Source: Reticulomyxa filosa
Taxonomy: Eukaryota > Foraminifera > Reticulomyxidae
DNA: 22,635 nt
Direction of reading: 5' to 3'
Assembly (NCBI GenBank): GCA_000512085.1
Contig: ASPP01025328.1
Coordinates: 1-22,635, forward strand
Shown: in pieces, positions 1-10,046 of the stretch
Layout of the letters: the number at the start of each line of letters is the position of its first letter
Numbering within the stretch: the stretch's first letter is position 1
Made by a program: the position numbers and the translations under genes
The notes under the pieces: model-generated
The model's database searches: none
What the model was told of the DNA's origin: nothing
What the model saw: the letters and a program-made list of their open reading frames with translations, nothing else

Positions 1-611
1 TGTAATAATTTTCAATGTTAAAATAATGACATAATTATTATTGGTCATATATCCGTCTTATGTGTTATCCTAAACTAAAATATCTTAATTCATATCTTTG
101 TAGTTTTTTTGTTATAAAAGATAAAATCTGATATTTTTGCACCTCACTTGAAGAAAAAATGTTTTTATGAACAAAATCCAAGTGCAAATGTTGTGAGCTT
201 GTCGTAAATTGGTTAACTTTCGCACGTTAATGTATGGATTGAGTGGCACTATCAACACATCGATGATATCTTCGTTCAACTCTTTGTGCAAAAAACTGGT
301 ACAATGCTCATTCTATTTTTGTCTTCGTGGTACCAATGTTGGATATATGTGCATATCTTTGTCATTTGGCTCATCAAATCGTTTTGCACTAACAAATCCA
401 CCATCAATTGGTACGATGCAAGTGCACAAATTAATACTATATCAACAGTTCGAATCGCTCGCACCACTCATCGCTATGGTACTCCGACTTCAAATGCCAA
501 AACAAATGGTGTCCAATTTGCCACGGTCTATTGATCGCATGATAGTCGTCGCCTATTTGATACTTCTGAAAGGCTCCATCGAGACCAACAGACTTTGGTA
601 ACACTCTTGCA
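1..611 (+). repeat. Left arm of giant inverted repeat
   Basis: This arm is the reverse complement of 1212-1822. Positions x and 1823-x pair throughout; I compared the outer 208 bases directly and the translated frames over the rest, and found no mismatch. The match stops cleanly at 611/1212, because 612 and 613 do not pair with 1211 and 1210. Position 1 still pairs with 1822, so the arm may continue beyond the window. No short direct repeats that would mark a target-site duplication can be judged, since the left flank is missing. Perfect identity implies a very recent duplication, active gene conversion, or an assembly fold-back. Confidence 0.93.
276..583 (-). pseudogene. Unassigned coding remnant in left arm
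   Basis: Reading the minus strand gives protein-like sequence rich in Trp and His in one frame (QIGDDYHAINRPWQIGHHLF, then a segment with EWCERFELL) that ends at a TAG, followed by a second frame with MVDLLVQNDLMSQMTKICTY and IQHWYHEDKNRM. Two reading frames carrying consecutive plausible protein indicate a frameshift, so this is a broken copy. I do not recognise the family. An identical copy is in the right arm. Confidence 0.45.
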
Positions 612-1211
612 TGCGAAAAACGTCTTGTGATTGGCGCGCATAGTTCGTCTTGTCCACACGATTCAGCTTTCTTATGTCCGATGACGTTTGTGCTAGCTGG
701 GCTAGAAAAGAATTTACGCTATGAAAAGGCAAAAGCATTAAGTAAGATTGGTTAACTGATTCATGAAAGGATAATATCTGAAATCCAAGTAAATACATAA
801 GTAACAAATTATATAATGGTAATTATATTTAGAATAATACCAGTAGCATTAATATTTATATACATTTTTCCAAGATAGAATAAATGTACATCATGTAAGA
901 CATGCATTTTCGGACATTTGCAAAGCAATTGAACTCTTTCAAAAAATAGTAAAGGCAGTCTATTAATTGGAGATTTAAATACAGGAATGAAGCAGAGAGA
1001 TACATGTACCATACTGTTGTAAGCTAGATATGTTCAGTGGTTTGTAATAGAAGTATTGAGTAAAATTGACGAAGATATCGTATTAGATATGTCACAACAC
1101 AAACCAAGAATAATATTAGAAAAAATAAATGAAAAACAAACAAGAATTAGAAGTAAGCTGAAGTAATATAACAGCTACTATACGCATACCAAATTGAACA
1201 ACAAATAATAT
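612..1211. other. Spacer between inverted-repeat arms
   Basis: This is 600 bases of unique AT-rich sequence between the two arms. It contains no recognisable gene. A minus-strand open frame at 553-807 runs from the spacer into the left arm and includes the readable stretch SSDIRKLNRVDKTNYARQSQ, which may be an exon belonging to the same decayed gene as the arm remnant. The spacer has no internal symmetry that I can see, so an insertion or excision could be polarised by it. Confidence 0.6.
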
Positions 1212-1822
1212 TGCAAGAGTGTTACCAAAGTCTGTTGGTCTCGATGGAGCCTTTCAGAAGTATCAAATAGGCGACGACTATCATGCGATCAATAGACCGT
1301 GGCAAATTGGACACCATTTGTTTTGGCATTTGAAGTCGGAGTACCATAGCGATGAGTGGTGCGAGCGATTCGAACTGTTGATATAGTATTAATTTGTGCA
1401 CTTGCATCGTACCAATTGATGGTGGATTTGTTAGTGCAAAACGATTTGATGAGCCAAATGACAAAGATATGCACATATATCCAACATTGGTACCACGAAG
1501 ACAAAAATAGAATGAGCATTGTACCAGTTTTTTGCACAAAGAGTTGAACGAAGATATCATCGATGTGTTGATAGTGCCACTCAATCCATACATTAACGTG
1601 CGAAAGTTAACCAATTTACGACAAGCTCACAACATTTGCACTTGGATTTTGTTCATAAAAACATTTTTTCTTCAAGTGAGGTGCAAAAATATCAGATTTT
1701 ATCTTTTATAACAAAAAAACTACAAAGATATGAATTAAGATATTTTAGTTTAGGATAACACATAAGACGGATATATGACCAATAATAATTATGTCATTAT
1801 TTTAACATTGAAAATTATTACA
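1212..1822 (-). repeat. Right arm of giant inverted repeat
   Basis: Reverse complement of 1-611. The outer end at 1822 is followed directly by an A-rich run and unrelated AT-rich sequence. No transposase-like frame occurs in the arm, and the termini show no recognised transposon end, so this is described only as an inverted repeat. Confidence 0.93.
1240..1547 (+). pseudogene. Unassigned coding remnant in right arm (duplicate)
   Basis: Same sequence as the left-arm remnant, on the plus strand. The first frame runs from about 1258 to a TAG at 1384-1386; the second, in another frame, is open from 1356 to 1547. The two copies are identical even though the sequence is no longer coding. Selection on a protein therefore cannot explain the identity. 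Family unknown. Confidence 0.45.
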
Positions 1823-1982
1823 CAAAAAAATTGCATTCTCAATTGATTCCAATAGTCGTATTGACCATGATTTTGTCTTTAAATATCTTGAACAAACTTT
1901 TTGATTCAAAATTTGTTAAGTAAAACCACAAAGTCATTTTGTCAGTACTAGCAAGTGACAGAAAGAACTTCCAAAAACTCTA

Positions 1983-2072
1983 CATTAATTGGAGTAACAC
2001 CCAAAAAAACTCTGATTTAATTGGAGTAATTCCAAAAAAATTCTGCATTAATTCGAGAGACTCCAAAAAAGC
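1983..2072 (+). repeat. Imperfect ~30-base tandem repeat, three units
   Basis: Units start at about 1983, 2016 and 2046. Each reads roughly as a TTAATTGGAGTAA word, then a C/T-rich spot, then a run of A and a CTCTG/TTCTG tail; the third unit is more diverged (TTCGAGAGACTCC). A partial unit precedes at about 1961-1980. The GGAGTA word recurs in the hairpin at 2488-2511. Function unknown. Confidence 0.6.
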
Positions 2073-2487
2073 TAGTTTGAGTTTTTAATGAATAACACGA
2101 TGAAAAAAGACTAAAATCGCATTAATGTTTGCTCAATTATTATCCAAAATATTTTCCTCAATAATATTTTGCATTTTGAAATTGACAAGATTAGACATTC
2201 ATTTTATTACAAACAAGTTTATAATGAATATGATAAAAAGAACAAAAAATAGACACAAAAAATAGTTTTTGTGAAATCATACTTTCATGTTGGATTGTTT
2301 CCACTTCTGCGTCCTAATACATTCAAGAAACATTATTATTCCAATGATAATTATCAAATTACAAATTAATAAATTTGTCCTCAATAATAATAACTTTCCA
2401 AATAAATGATCAAAAGCGATCTAGGAAATCAAGGTAGTTTTTTTTTTTAAGTTTTTTTCAGTCTACTTTTGATTGAAAGTATACAAA

Positions 2488-2511
2488 ATACTCCATTTTT
2501 TTTTGGAGTAT
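2488..2511. repeat. Small hairpin with T loop
   Basis: An 8-base stem (ATACTCCA with TGGAGTAT) encloses an 8-base T loop. It reuses the GGAGTA word of the nearby tandem repeat. It is short and in AT-rich DNA, so it may have no function. Confidence 0.5.
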
Positions 2512-2610
2512 ATCAATAAAAGGCTGTATTTGAGGAAATGGCAACGGTTAACATGCCAACAAAGTTACTTGGGTTGACGGATTTTTAGGGCAAAAAATTG
2601 TCAACAAAAA

Positions 2611-2704
2611 TTTTGTCCTGATATGTACAAATGTTTAATTGAATATTTTTCAATGAACTTAAAAAATTTGTTTTAAAACTTTATCAAATATATTATTTTG
2701 TATT
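2611..2704 (+). repeat. Dispersed repeat C, copy 1
   Basis: This copy matches 22541-22635 in direct orientation, with the identical core words TCAATGAACTTAAAAAAT and CTTTATCAAATATATTATTT and a few substitutions and one-base indels between them. The second copy runs off the right edge of the window, so the repeat's full length is unknown. It is non-coding. Confidence 0.8.
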
Positions 2705-2871
2705 CATTTGAAACAAAAACAAAATTGAATTGAGTAAGAAATTTCTAGAAAAGTAATAATCTAAAAAAGTCTAATAATTAAAAAAATCTACTTCAAAAAA
2801 AAACTTGGCATAGAATTTCTTTGTCCAAATCTTGTTAGTCCGCATTGCATTTCAGCTTATTGACATGACGA

Positions 2872-2967
2872 TCAGATTGGCTTCCAAGTATCGACTTGCA
2901 AATCCTGCCAATTATCCTCAGCATCCGACGGACGAATCTCCAGTTCATTGCCGCAAACATACTTCGA
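2872..2967 (-). pseudogene. Unassigned short exon-like fragment
   Basis: On the minus strand a frame reads YVCGNELEIRPSDAEDNWQD and continues with LQVDTWKPI to a TGA at 2872-2874. The acidic, Trp-containing composition is protein-like and unlike the surrounding AT-rich DNA. No start codon is present, and I cannot assign a family. It is either a relict exon or a chance frame. Confidence 0.35.
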
Positions 2968-3216
2968 CTATGCTATACGTATTTAAATATTAAAAACAAA
3001 TGTCCTTTATCTTTTGCTTAGCTTCATTTTTTACAAATACAATGATATACAGATTTCTTTGAAGTGGCAGCCTTGGAATTACAAAAAAGATCCGTCAAAA
3101 GTGTCAAATCAATACAATAATGAAGAGAGTATAGAGCAAACTGTTGTGTGTAAGAATATCAAGAGAAAGATTGAGATGAAAAATAAATAAATTAAGATTG
3201 GTTTGTATGTTGCGGA

Positions 3217-3609
3217 ATGGAGGTGATAGTAATGATAGACTGTAACGTGACCACTGATAAATTGAACACATTGCTGAGCCGTCGAACGGAGCGAATGGGC
3301 GCATTATGCGAGCTGAACGAGCGACTAAATTGCAACGAGTCGGTCTGCGAAAGTGTTTGTGGATAACAGCAATTGGTTTGCGCCCAATGGCTCGCACTTT
3401 TACATCAGACAAGTGTTTGCATCGATCCGTCATTACTGAGTGCTCTACACGCAGATAAATTGCGATCGAGAAATGGTGACTAGTGCTACGCCATCGCGTG
3501 CAGCGATATCGACTTTTTTATCATCGATGTGCCGTTGCACATTCAATTCCGTTCGCTGAATTTCAGTCATCGCACAAAGTATATCGAGTTTGTGGTTGTC
3601 ACATTGTGA
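3217..3609 (+). pseudogene. Unassigned broken open frame
   Basis: A single frame from an ATG at 3217 to a TGA at 3607 is protein-like over 130 codons but is interrupted by TAA (3364-3366) and TAG (3481-3483). It contains TERMGALCELNERLNCNESV near the start and SDIDFFIIDVPLHIQ near the end. Base composition is clearly less AT-rich than the flanks, which supports former coding use. A short frame before it (about 3060-3110, reading VAALELQKRSVKSVKSIQ) could be a preceding exon. I do not recognise the family. Confidence 0.4.
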
Positions 3610-4015
3610 CTTTTTGTCTGCCGCCAGTTTGAGATTGACAAGAAAAAGAAAAAGAGATTATTATGAGAAAGTATATTTTATATGATAAATAAAATAAAAA
3701 ATATTTATACATATATAAATATATAGCGACTAAGGTGAAATTGAAACAACAAAAATTACCTCAATCAGCATCGATCTTGGATTGTGATGTGTTGGACAAG
3801 AGCGAAGGTCACCTGACGATGCTCTTGGATCAATATTAGTGTCGTAATAGATCACATGTGGACATTGTTGACAACTACTTGAGATGATTGAAACAGAAAC
3901 AAAACAAAATAACAATAACAAAAACAGTGACAATAATATCAAAAAAAAATACAATGAAATTTCATATTTACTGAAACGGTTATTTCGTGCTGCTGACTGC
4001 TTTTACTTTTGTCAG

Positions 4016-4499
4016 TGCAGCTTCGTCGTCCATGAATGATGGTAATCACAATAACCAGTCGACAGTCACTTTGTCCAATGCAGTAACGACGACTGCTCAA
4101 GACATAGATAGACATGACGCTAAAGAACGTGAAAGGTTGTTAGATTTGAAACATGAATCAGTGGGTGGATATTTCAGACATGAATCGGATAACACCATGA
4201 GTGAGTCATCTTTGACAAGCGACAATATTACGTTCACTGGCATTAGCGAACTATCACTTTGGACTCTCAAGGTGATGACACATCCAAACATAAAACACAT
4301 GCCTCCAAAATGTGTTTTTCATTCCAAAACAAATAACACAATTACACTTCTGCAAAAGAATAAATGTATTTTCTCGAACAGTGGTAAAGCAACAAGGACA
4401 TTCAGGCTAACCTCTCCAGTTTCTATCAATAACAAAGAAAGCATCCCACTGGAAATTAGCACAAATACTGACACTAGTTCGTCCATTGGAAAATCTTGA
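4016..4499 (+). CDS. Ser/Thr/Asn-rich open frame, probably an exon
   Basis: An open frame extends from an ATG at 3987 to a TGA at 4497-4499. The first codons look like a signal peptide, but the DNA there is a pyrimidine-rich tract ending in TTTGTCAG at 4015, a good intron acceptor, so I place the likely exon start at 4016. The product is polar and low in complexity (for example NNQSTVTLSNAVTTTAQD) with a charged stretch DAKERERLLDLKHE. No domain is recognised. The frame could be a real exon of an unknown gene or a non-coding open frame; no downstream donor is obvious. Confidence 0.3.
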
Positions 4500-4796
4500 T
4501 CCAAGTTTGTATATAAATAGATATATCAAAAGTAACGTGTTTTTTTTGTTTTGTTTTGATTGATTGACAACTATCACTTCTTCAAACCAATCAAAAAAAA
4601 GTATATCTTTGTCACTATCCTTTTTCTCCCCCTTATTGTTTTGTTTCGTTACAAAGACCCAAGAACAGATCAACCAAAGAAGGCGCCCATAAGCAACATG
4701 GTAACAGAAAAGACGATGAAAATGGAAAGAAGTGAAGTATCTGAAGAAAATGTACGTACATCATCAGCACAAGGGAAAACTTAAGTGGGTGGGTCT

Positions 4797-5427
4797 GTTT
4801 TGGCAAATCGTTTGTGCAAGCTGGAAAAGGAGATCAAGGGATTGAACGCGGAGATACCAACGAGAGAGATTGCAGCATGACAATACGAGGGACGCGTTGC
4901 AGCGCAAAATGCGAGCATTGGAGGAGACGTTGTATTTGCAAAGCTCGGATAAGAACATTGCAACGAACAACAAAAAGATGATATACTTTAGAATGAACAC
5001 AAGCAGATGTTCGGAAACCATCTGCGATCTGTGCAGCGAGAAATGGGCATAATACTAACAAAATGAAGCATACCAAACGACGGCGATTAAATAGCAGTCA
5101 AGAAACGGAAAAGACAATAATTACTGTCAAAATGGAGACTGGTGAAGTTGTTATTGCAATAATAATGCAGCCTTCGCTTACGAATACAAGTACGAGCACA
5201 GGTGTGAATGCAAGTATTAATACAAGCATAAATGTAAGTACAAATGTAAGTGTAAATGCATATCAATGGCAGTGGACTGGAGCTGGCGATAGACGACGCG
5301 GTGGTGAACAGGTTGGAGAAGGGTAATAGTAATGACGACATAGGTGACAACTTATCGACAGGATCATTGCCGACAATATGTCCTTATCGGCGTAGAGATG
5401 CTTATACAATTGATTCATCGATGATGT
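4797..5427 (+). pseudogene. Coiled-coil protein remnant, frameshifted
   Basis: The first frame reads LANRLCKLEKEIKGLNAEI and then stops at TGA near 4878; a second frame picks up at about 4870 with QHDNTRDALQRKMRALEETL. A third continues with NEHKQMFGNHLRSVQREMG after an in-frame TAG near 4995, and a further frame from about 5265 reads LELAIDDAVVNRLEKGNSND. The heptad-like Leu/Ile spacing and high charge indicate a coiled coil continued through at least two frameshifts. The segment at 5183-5260 is a simple repeat inside it. Partner and function are unknown. Confidence 0.45.
5183..5260 (+). repeat. 12-base-period simple repeat (AATnnAAGTnnA type)
   Basis: The sequence cycles through AAT, nnA, AGT and nnA codons; in one frame it gives alternating Asn/Ser/Thr/Val (NASINTSINVSTNVSVNA). 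Similar Asn/Thr-rich cycling occurs on the minus strand at about 14440-14560 and on the plus strand near 18985-19010, suggesting that this codon pattern is a recurrent low-complexity theme in the genome. Confidence 0.6.
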
Positions 5428-6499
5428 GAAAAGAATATCAATGCTATTAAAGGCATTACCTTGAAATCATAGGTACTGCGGTCTCTTCTTTCATCCAGTA
5501 TCACTGAAATCAAAATGGAAAAGATGACAACGGAAATGATGATAATCAGAACGATAATTATAATAGCAACAACAATCTTGAACACTGAAATGCAGACAAA
5601 TTATGAACAAAAGAGGGGACAACGGTATGAATTGTGTATATTTTGGTACATCTTTACCTTTCTCTTTCACATGAGCATGAATACATTTGCAAGGAACATA
5701 AGCAGCGACGGCGTCGCAGTTATATTGGACATATCATAAGAAAAAAAGACATTGATGAAAAATTTCTTTGTTGTCTTTGCACAAAATTTTTTAAACTATT
5801 AAACAAAAAGCATCTATCAAAAAAAAAGGTGATACAAAAAAAAACGTATAGCTTCGTGAAGATTTTGACAAGCAAAACCACTACATTAGACTTTGAGCCA
5901 CAAAAAACGACAGTATTTTGACGACGACAAATGCGAAAGATATTAATAATAATAATGATAATAACAACAACAGATACGCAAAAGCGAAAGAGTGGCACTT
6001 CAGCTCGTCGATTGATGGACGACACTTCTGATAGCATGGACGCAAACGACAGACTGCAGGCGAAGCCGACGCCCTCGTACAGCTTGATACACTCGCATGC
6101 TGTAGAATCCAGTCTGTATCAAACTTTGCAATTCAAAACTCAGAAAAAGTCCTTTTCTATCATCCAGTTTTGTTTTTTTTTCTTAATCTTTTTTTTTCAT
6201 TGCTTCGAAGTCACTTTTCTGCTTGTTTTTATTTGTTTATTTGTTTCGTAGTCCCATTCAATTTCTAGTAACAATGGTATCTGTGAAGACTTCGGCCAGA
6301 ATTGAATGACAAAGACTCAGTTTGAATCAGTTGATTCAAACTTTGTGATGGCAAAGCAGCAGCGTGTTATCCAATCCAGCGGGGTTACTGCTTCGTCAAG
6401 ACTCTTTGGGTACCACCACTAGTGTGCAAAACGCAAACCAGTCGAACAATCACAACAAAGTCTTAGCAGACAATTCCAATGGCAGCTTACAATCAACAC
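5428..6499. other. Low-complexity stretch with weak coding relics
   Basis: Nothing is recognisable with confidence. A frame near 5650-5720 reads HEHEYICKEHKQRRRRSYIG, with a basic cluster, and a frame at 5931-6141 contains SGTSARRLMDDTSDSMDAND and a following stretch to TLQFKTQKK. Between them are A-rich runs and a CAA/AAT-rich tract at about 5940-5975; T-rich runs follow near 6170-6250. These may be small exons of the gene upstream or of the flavoprotein remnant downstream. Confidence 0.35.
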
Positions 6500-7375
6500 G
6501 TGAAACAATCATACAACTGCCCCTGTGGTGGGCACAGTTACCAATGATTGCATGTTTAGAAGCCAAAGCGGCGAGCATTGAAGAGAATTTGTTCGGTGAG
6601 GACTGCCTAAACAGTGGCTGTGTGCCTAGCAAGGCATTGTTGAAAGCTGCAAGGTCGCGTTGTACGGCATTAAGCGTGCGGAAGAATTTGGGTTAAAAAT
6701 TGAAGGAAAAGTTACTGTCGACTTCCAGAAGGTGATGGAAAGAATGTAAAAAATAATGTTTCATTTTTTTTTTAAAAAAAAAAAGAAAAGTTATAAATAA
6801 TAATTTATACTTGCTCTAAGTATTTTACAAATACTATGTACATATATTGTATACACACAAAAGGATTGAACACTTTTGAATGAAAGGGACAGTGGTTGGA
6901 ATGAAATGTGAATAGAGCATAGATCTCTCATCACGATGCTTGTGAACGTTTACGTCGAAAATTTATATCGAAAAATAAGATAAAGGTCGGCGATAATGTT
7001 GGAGTTTGCACATGCATTAATTGCAGCCGGGGGACAGCAGTCGGTTCCGCCCATCCCAGGAGTGAACACCATAGAATACTTGACCGATCATTCGTTGTGA
7101 AATTTGATGGAGTTGCCGTCCAAAATGGCAGTGATCAGATCCGGATCGATTGGCTGCGAGATCGTCCAAGCGTTTGCGCTGTTTGGTTCGCACGTGATTG
7201 TTCTCAATCGAAGAGACTGAATACTGGGAAAAGAGGATTACGAGTCTTCTCAAGTGGTAAGTGAATCGACGGAATCGTGTGGTGTCCATTTTATGCTTGG
7301 GGTGTCGTATAAATCAATCCGACCAAAGGAAAGGCGGGCATTAAAATTGTCGTTGAACGTGCGGAAGAACTTATT
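6500..7375 (+). pseudogene. Mercuric-reductase-like flavoprotein disulfide reductase, broken
   Basis: This is a class I pyridine nucleotide-disulfide oxidoreductase remnant, a family that moves electrons from NAD(P)H through FAD to a redox-active cysteine pair. The redox motif is intact (DCLNSGCVPSKALLKAAR, about 6601-6655), followed one frame over by YGIKRAEEFGLKIEGKVTVD: a missing base near 6650 breaks the frame. A probable intron lies at 6746-6922. After it, frames carry HDACERLRRKF, then ALIAAGGQQSVPPIPGVNTI, an in-frame TGA where a Trp would be expected before NLMELPSKMAV, then IGCEIVQAFALFGSHVIVLN and finally KGKAGIKIVVERAEEL. The NAD(P) Rossmann glycines are damaged (IRSGSIG for a GxGxxG). 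The C-terminal dimerisation domain was not found. It resembles MerA-like proteins more than lipoamide dehydrogenase by the DCLNSGCVPSK form, which is an inference. Confidence 0.88.
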
Positions 7376-7539
7376 GTTATTATTTTTTTTTTTTTACGTG
7401 GTCCTGTATGCTACTGTCTTTTTTTAAACAAAAAAAAAAGTGTAATATATTCATATATTGAAAGAGTGAAAGAAGCAAAAAGTGGCAATAAAGTGATAAG
7501 TAAAAAGAGTCAAGAAACGCATCTTATCAGTACAGTTCG

Positions 7540-7905
7540 CACGAAGTGAATGCATTGAAGATGCTACCTCATCACAGGCAAGTTGTTCGTTTGCTAGAAG
7601 TGTTGGAGAGCAAATAAATGTTATATATTGTGTTGGAATTGGTCGAATGTGGAGAATTGTTCAACAAAATAAGTACAAATACAACTATGTGTGTTCAATT
7701 CCATTTAATCAAAATATGTTTTTTTTTGGCTAGTCGAAAAAAAAACAACAAAACAAAACAAAATGTTAAGCGAAATGTAAACGTTGCAAGAATGTATTTC
7801 CAGCAACTGCTAAACGGTATTCAATGTATGCATAAGCATAAAATATGTCAAATATATTTGAATGTAGATGTTTTGTTGAAAAGTGCAATAAATATATCCA
7901 CTATA
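7540..7905 (+). pseudogene. CAMK-type Ser/Thr protein kinase, broken
   Basis: Two exon-like blocks of a protein kinase N-lobe and early C-lobe. The first (7540-7665) reads HEVNALKMLPHHRQVVRLLE, then an in-frame TAA at 7615-7617, then MLYIVLELVECGELFNKI: the C-helix Glu, beta-4 and hinge with the GELF signature typical of CAMK/AMPK/CIPK-like kinases. The second (about 7776-7905) reads VARMYFQQLLNGIQCMHKHK and should be followed by the catalytic HRD loop, but shows ICQIYLNVDVLL, so the HRD Asp and the Lys are gone. No DFG motif, glycine loop or later C-lobe was found. The AT-rich stretch between the blocks is a probable intron. This copy cannot be catalytically active. Confidence 0.85.
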
Positions 7906-8072
7906 TTATATACAATGTATATGAACAACAAAAGAAAATATATTGGCCGAAGAGATCTATATTTCATTGCTCTTTGCTTTTCTTTTTCTTTTTCTTGTTC
8001 AATATCTGCTTTTTCTGTTTTGTCATTACTATGTGCAAACACAAGTAACTAATTTGATAACTCTGTGTCCAA

Positions 8073-8520
8073 TTGCTTGCCTTTTACCAGATGTCAATAT
8101 CATCAACCCGAAACACGTTTATACTTTGTAGAAGATCATACACTGAGATACACTTATCATTGATTGTGTTCAATGAACTGGGTAAAGGCAAATACAAATC
8201 TATGAAAGCCAACTGTCGATACGTGACCGAGAAAGCAATGTTCAAATGGATGCAAGACTAGAGACTCGACAGTTAGAACGATACAACTTTGTTGACATTA
8301 ATGATCTGAGCAAATGAAATTTCAATGATTTGATTAAAGACATTAGCAACAGTGACACCGAGCCACCATTCCAAAGTCCAAACTGCGACACTAAATGATC
8401 GATTGCATTTCCCAATTGCGGCGATCACAAATGGACTGTCCGGGTCATTTACGTGAGGTTCCTTTGCAACAGTACTACTAGTTCCAACAGAGATATCCCT
8501 TTGTTGTCGCTACATTGGAG
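8073..8520 (+). pseudogene. Unassigned plus-strand coding remnant
   Basis: Several frames in succession carry protein-like pieces: DVNIINPKHVYTL, then LGKGKYKSMKANCRYVTEKA, then RQLERYNFVDINDLSK and NFNDLIKDISNSDTEPPFQS separated by TGA codons. The position just after the kinase pieces would suit a kinase tail, but nothing ties them together, and the family is not recognised. The strand is also uncertain, because the minus strand becomes better from 8521 on. Confidence 0.3.
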
Positions 8521-10046
8521 CTATCGTCTAACATTTCGCGAAACAGCAAATACAATTGATACGAAGCGTTCATTCCTTAAAAGGCTTTTTTCGCAACATT
8601 GCGAATCCTCGCGAGACGCCCACCATAATGGATATGCTGTTGCATTCTTAGCAAGTGAACAAAGGTTATCTTTTGACAACTTGCAGCCCAAGTATCCACA
8701 GCAACGTGTGGATGTGGATACATCGTCGTCATTTGTCCAGTCCATTGTAATTGCAAAGTCTGGTTTTTTGAAAACTGTTGAAACCCTTTCATTGCAACTT
8801 CCACAAACATGCCCCAAGCTTGCCAAATGTTTTCACTGCCACCGATAGCCCGATTCCACAACGCAGATGAAAAAAAATGCTACTTCAATGACCTTGCTTC
8901 GTTTCAATCACTTTTTGATATATCCGAATTTATATTGCCGCATAAGATGCTAACAAACGACTGCATTGCGATGTACTGCACGCCATTTCAATCACTTTGA
9001 TTGGGCATTCTTTAAACAATCGCGGACTTAATACAAACCAAAAAGGTAGTCATATACTATCAGAACACCTGCACCATAGCTTTGTATTTCATTACTATGC
9101 GACTTGTCAGCGTCGTAGCAGGCTTTAGAATGGCTCATAAATGCACATTGATGTCCGTCTCGGCGCTCTCGTTGGTGTTGGCAATGTCTTGGATACTTGT
9201 CCACAAATGCCAGTGCAAAGACGTCGAACAATTTGCGTCGCCTCTTTTTGCTTCGCACGTTATCAATCAATGTGCCAATACTTTGCGTGGCAATAGCTTT
9301 GATATACTCAACTGGACTTAACTCTGGATTGAATTTGGAGTAGATGCACCACTTGGCCAATGACAACAACGTATCTACCAATTTGTCATCGTCTCTCAAT
9401 ACAATAGTAGTGCCATTGAAAGGCACACAGCATTACATACGTATTTATACTCGGATACAGCTCCTGCTAGATACATTCGTCGCGAAACTGTCCGCGCAAA
9501 AGTATAACAATATCGAGTCCAGATTGTAACTAGTCACAAATTCTATCATCCAGTTAGTCTCCAATGAGTATTTGGACAGCGTCTGTGTCTTCACTCCCGA
9601 TCAGTACAATATAAACTTGCACATTACTCAGTCTTTTACTGAGTCTATCACCAGCAACTATAAACACATATTTAATCACTCCGATTTGGTATAGTATACG
9701 TTTATAGAAAAATGATACGTAAGACAAAAGCAAACTTGAGAAATGACGTCTTTGCATTTCTTAGCCAAATTAGTAAGTAACAATAAAGGAGCCTCCTGGA
9801 TCTTGAGATACATTTCATGAACATTTTGCGAAAAATAGAAGGACTCCGACACCAGTCAGCCTGTTTGCTTTGTCAATCATTTTTTATGGTTTCCGAGCGA
9901 TCAATTAATACATACAAAGCCATACCAATCTCGGCGACTAAGAGCTGGACTTGTCCCAAATGAAAGAGTTTCATAGTCTTCAAATGGAAGAAGATGTCCC
10001 CACATCTTTAATAGTCCAAAGCAAAGTACAACTTTAAATCTGACAT
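8521..10046 (-). pseudogene. Unassigned minus-strand gene remnant A, paralogue of B
   Basis: The likely start is an ATG at 10046 giving MSDLKLYFALDY, soon followed by TAA. Successive frames then read HLGQVQLLVAEIGMALYVLI, HEMYLKIQEAPLLLLTNLAK, IKYVFIVAGDRLSKRLSNVQ, an unbroken 132-codon frame at 9028-9426 (VEYIKAIATQSIGTLIDNV, then a basic KKRRRK), and finally SENIWQAWGMFVEVAMKGFQ near 8800. Stops and frame changes separate the pieces. The start and the IKY...VYIVLIGSED segment resemble gene remnant B at 17734, and the 5' flank is shared almost identically, so A and B are probably paralogues. No known domain is recognised. Confidence 0.5.

Larger units (their letters stand above)
1823..2868. 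other. AT-rich non-coding stretch
   Basis: No frame of protein-like composition was found. The stretch contains the approximate tandem repeat at 1983-2072, a short hairpin at 2488-2511 and a dispersed repeat copy at 2611-2704. The rest is A/T homopolymers and short AT words. Confidence 0.6.

Noticed and set aside
1-1822. Classical DNA transposon with terminal inverted repeats
   Set aside because: The spacer is only 600 bases, holds no transposase-like frame, and the left flank needed to see a target-site duplication is outside the window.
2488-2511. Rho-independent terminator
   Set aside because: This is eukaryotic DNA, the stem is AT-rich, the T run is the loop and not the 3' tail, and no gene ends there.
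3987-4020. Apparent signal peptide at the start of the 3987-4499 frame
   Set aside because: The same bases form a pyrimidine tract ending in TTTGTCAG, a typical intron acceptor in this genome, so the hydrophobic start is better explained as intron sequence.
8453-8848. 131-codon plus-strand open frame as a gene
   Set aside because: The minus strand over the same bases reads more like protein (for example SENIWQAWGMFVEVAMKGFQ) and fits the remnant that continues at 9028-10046.
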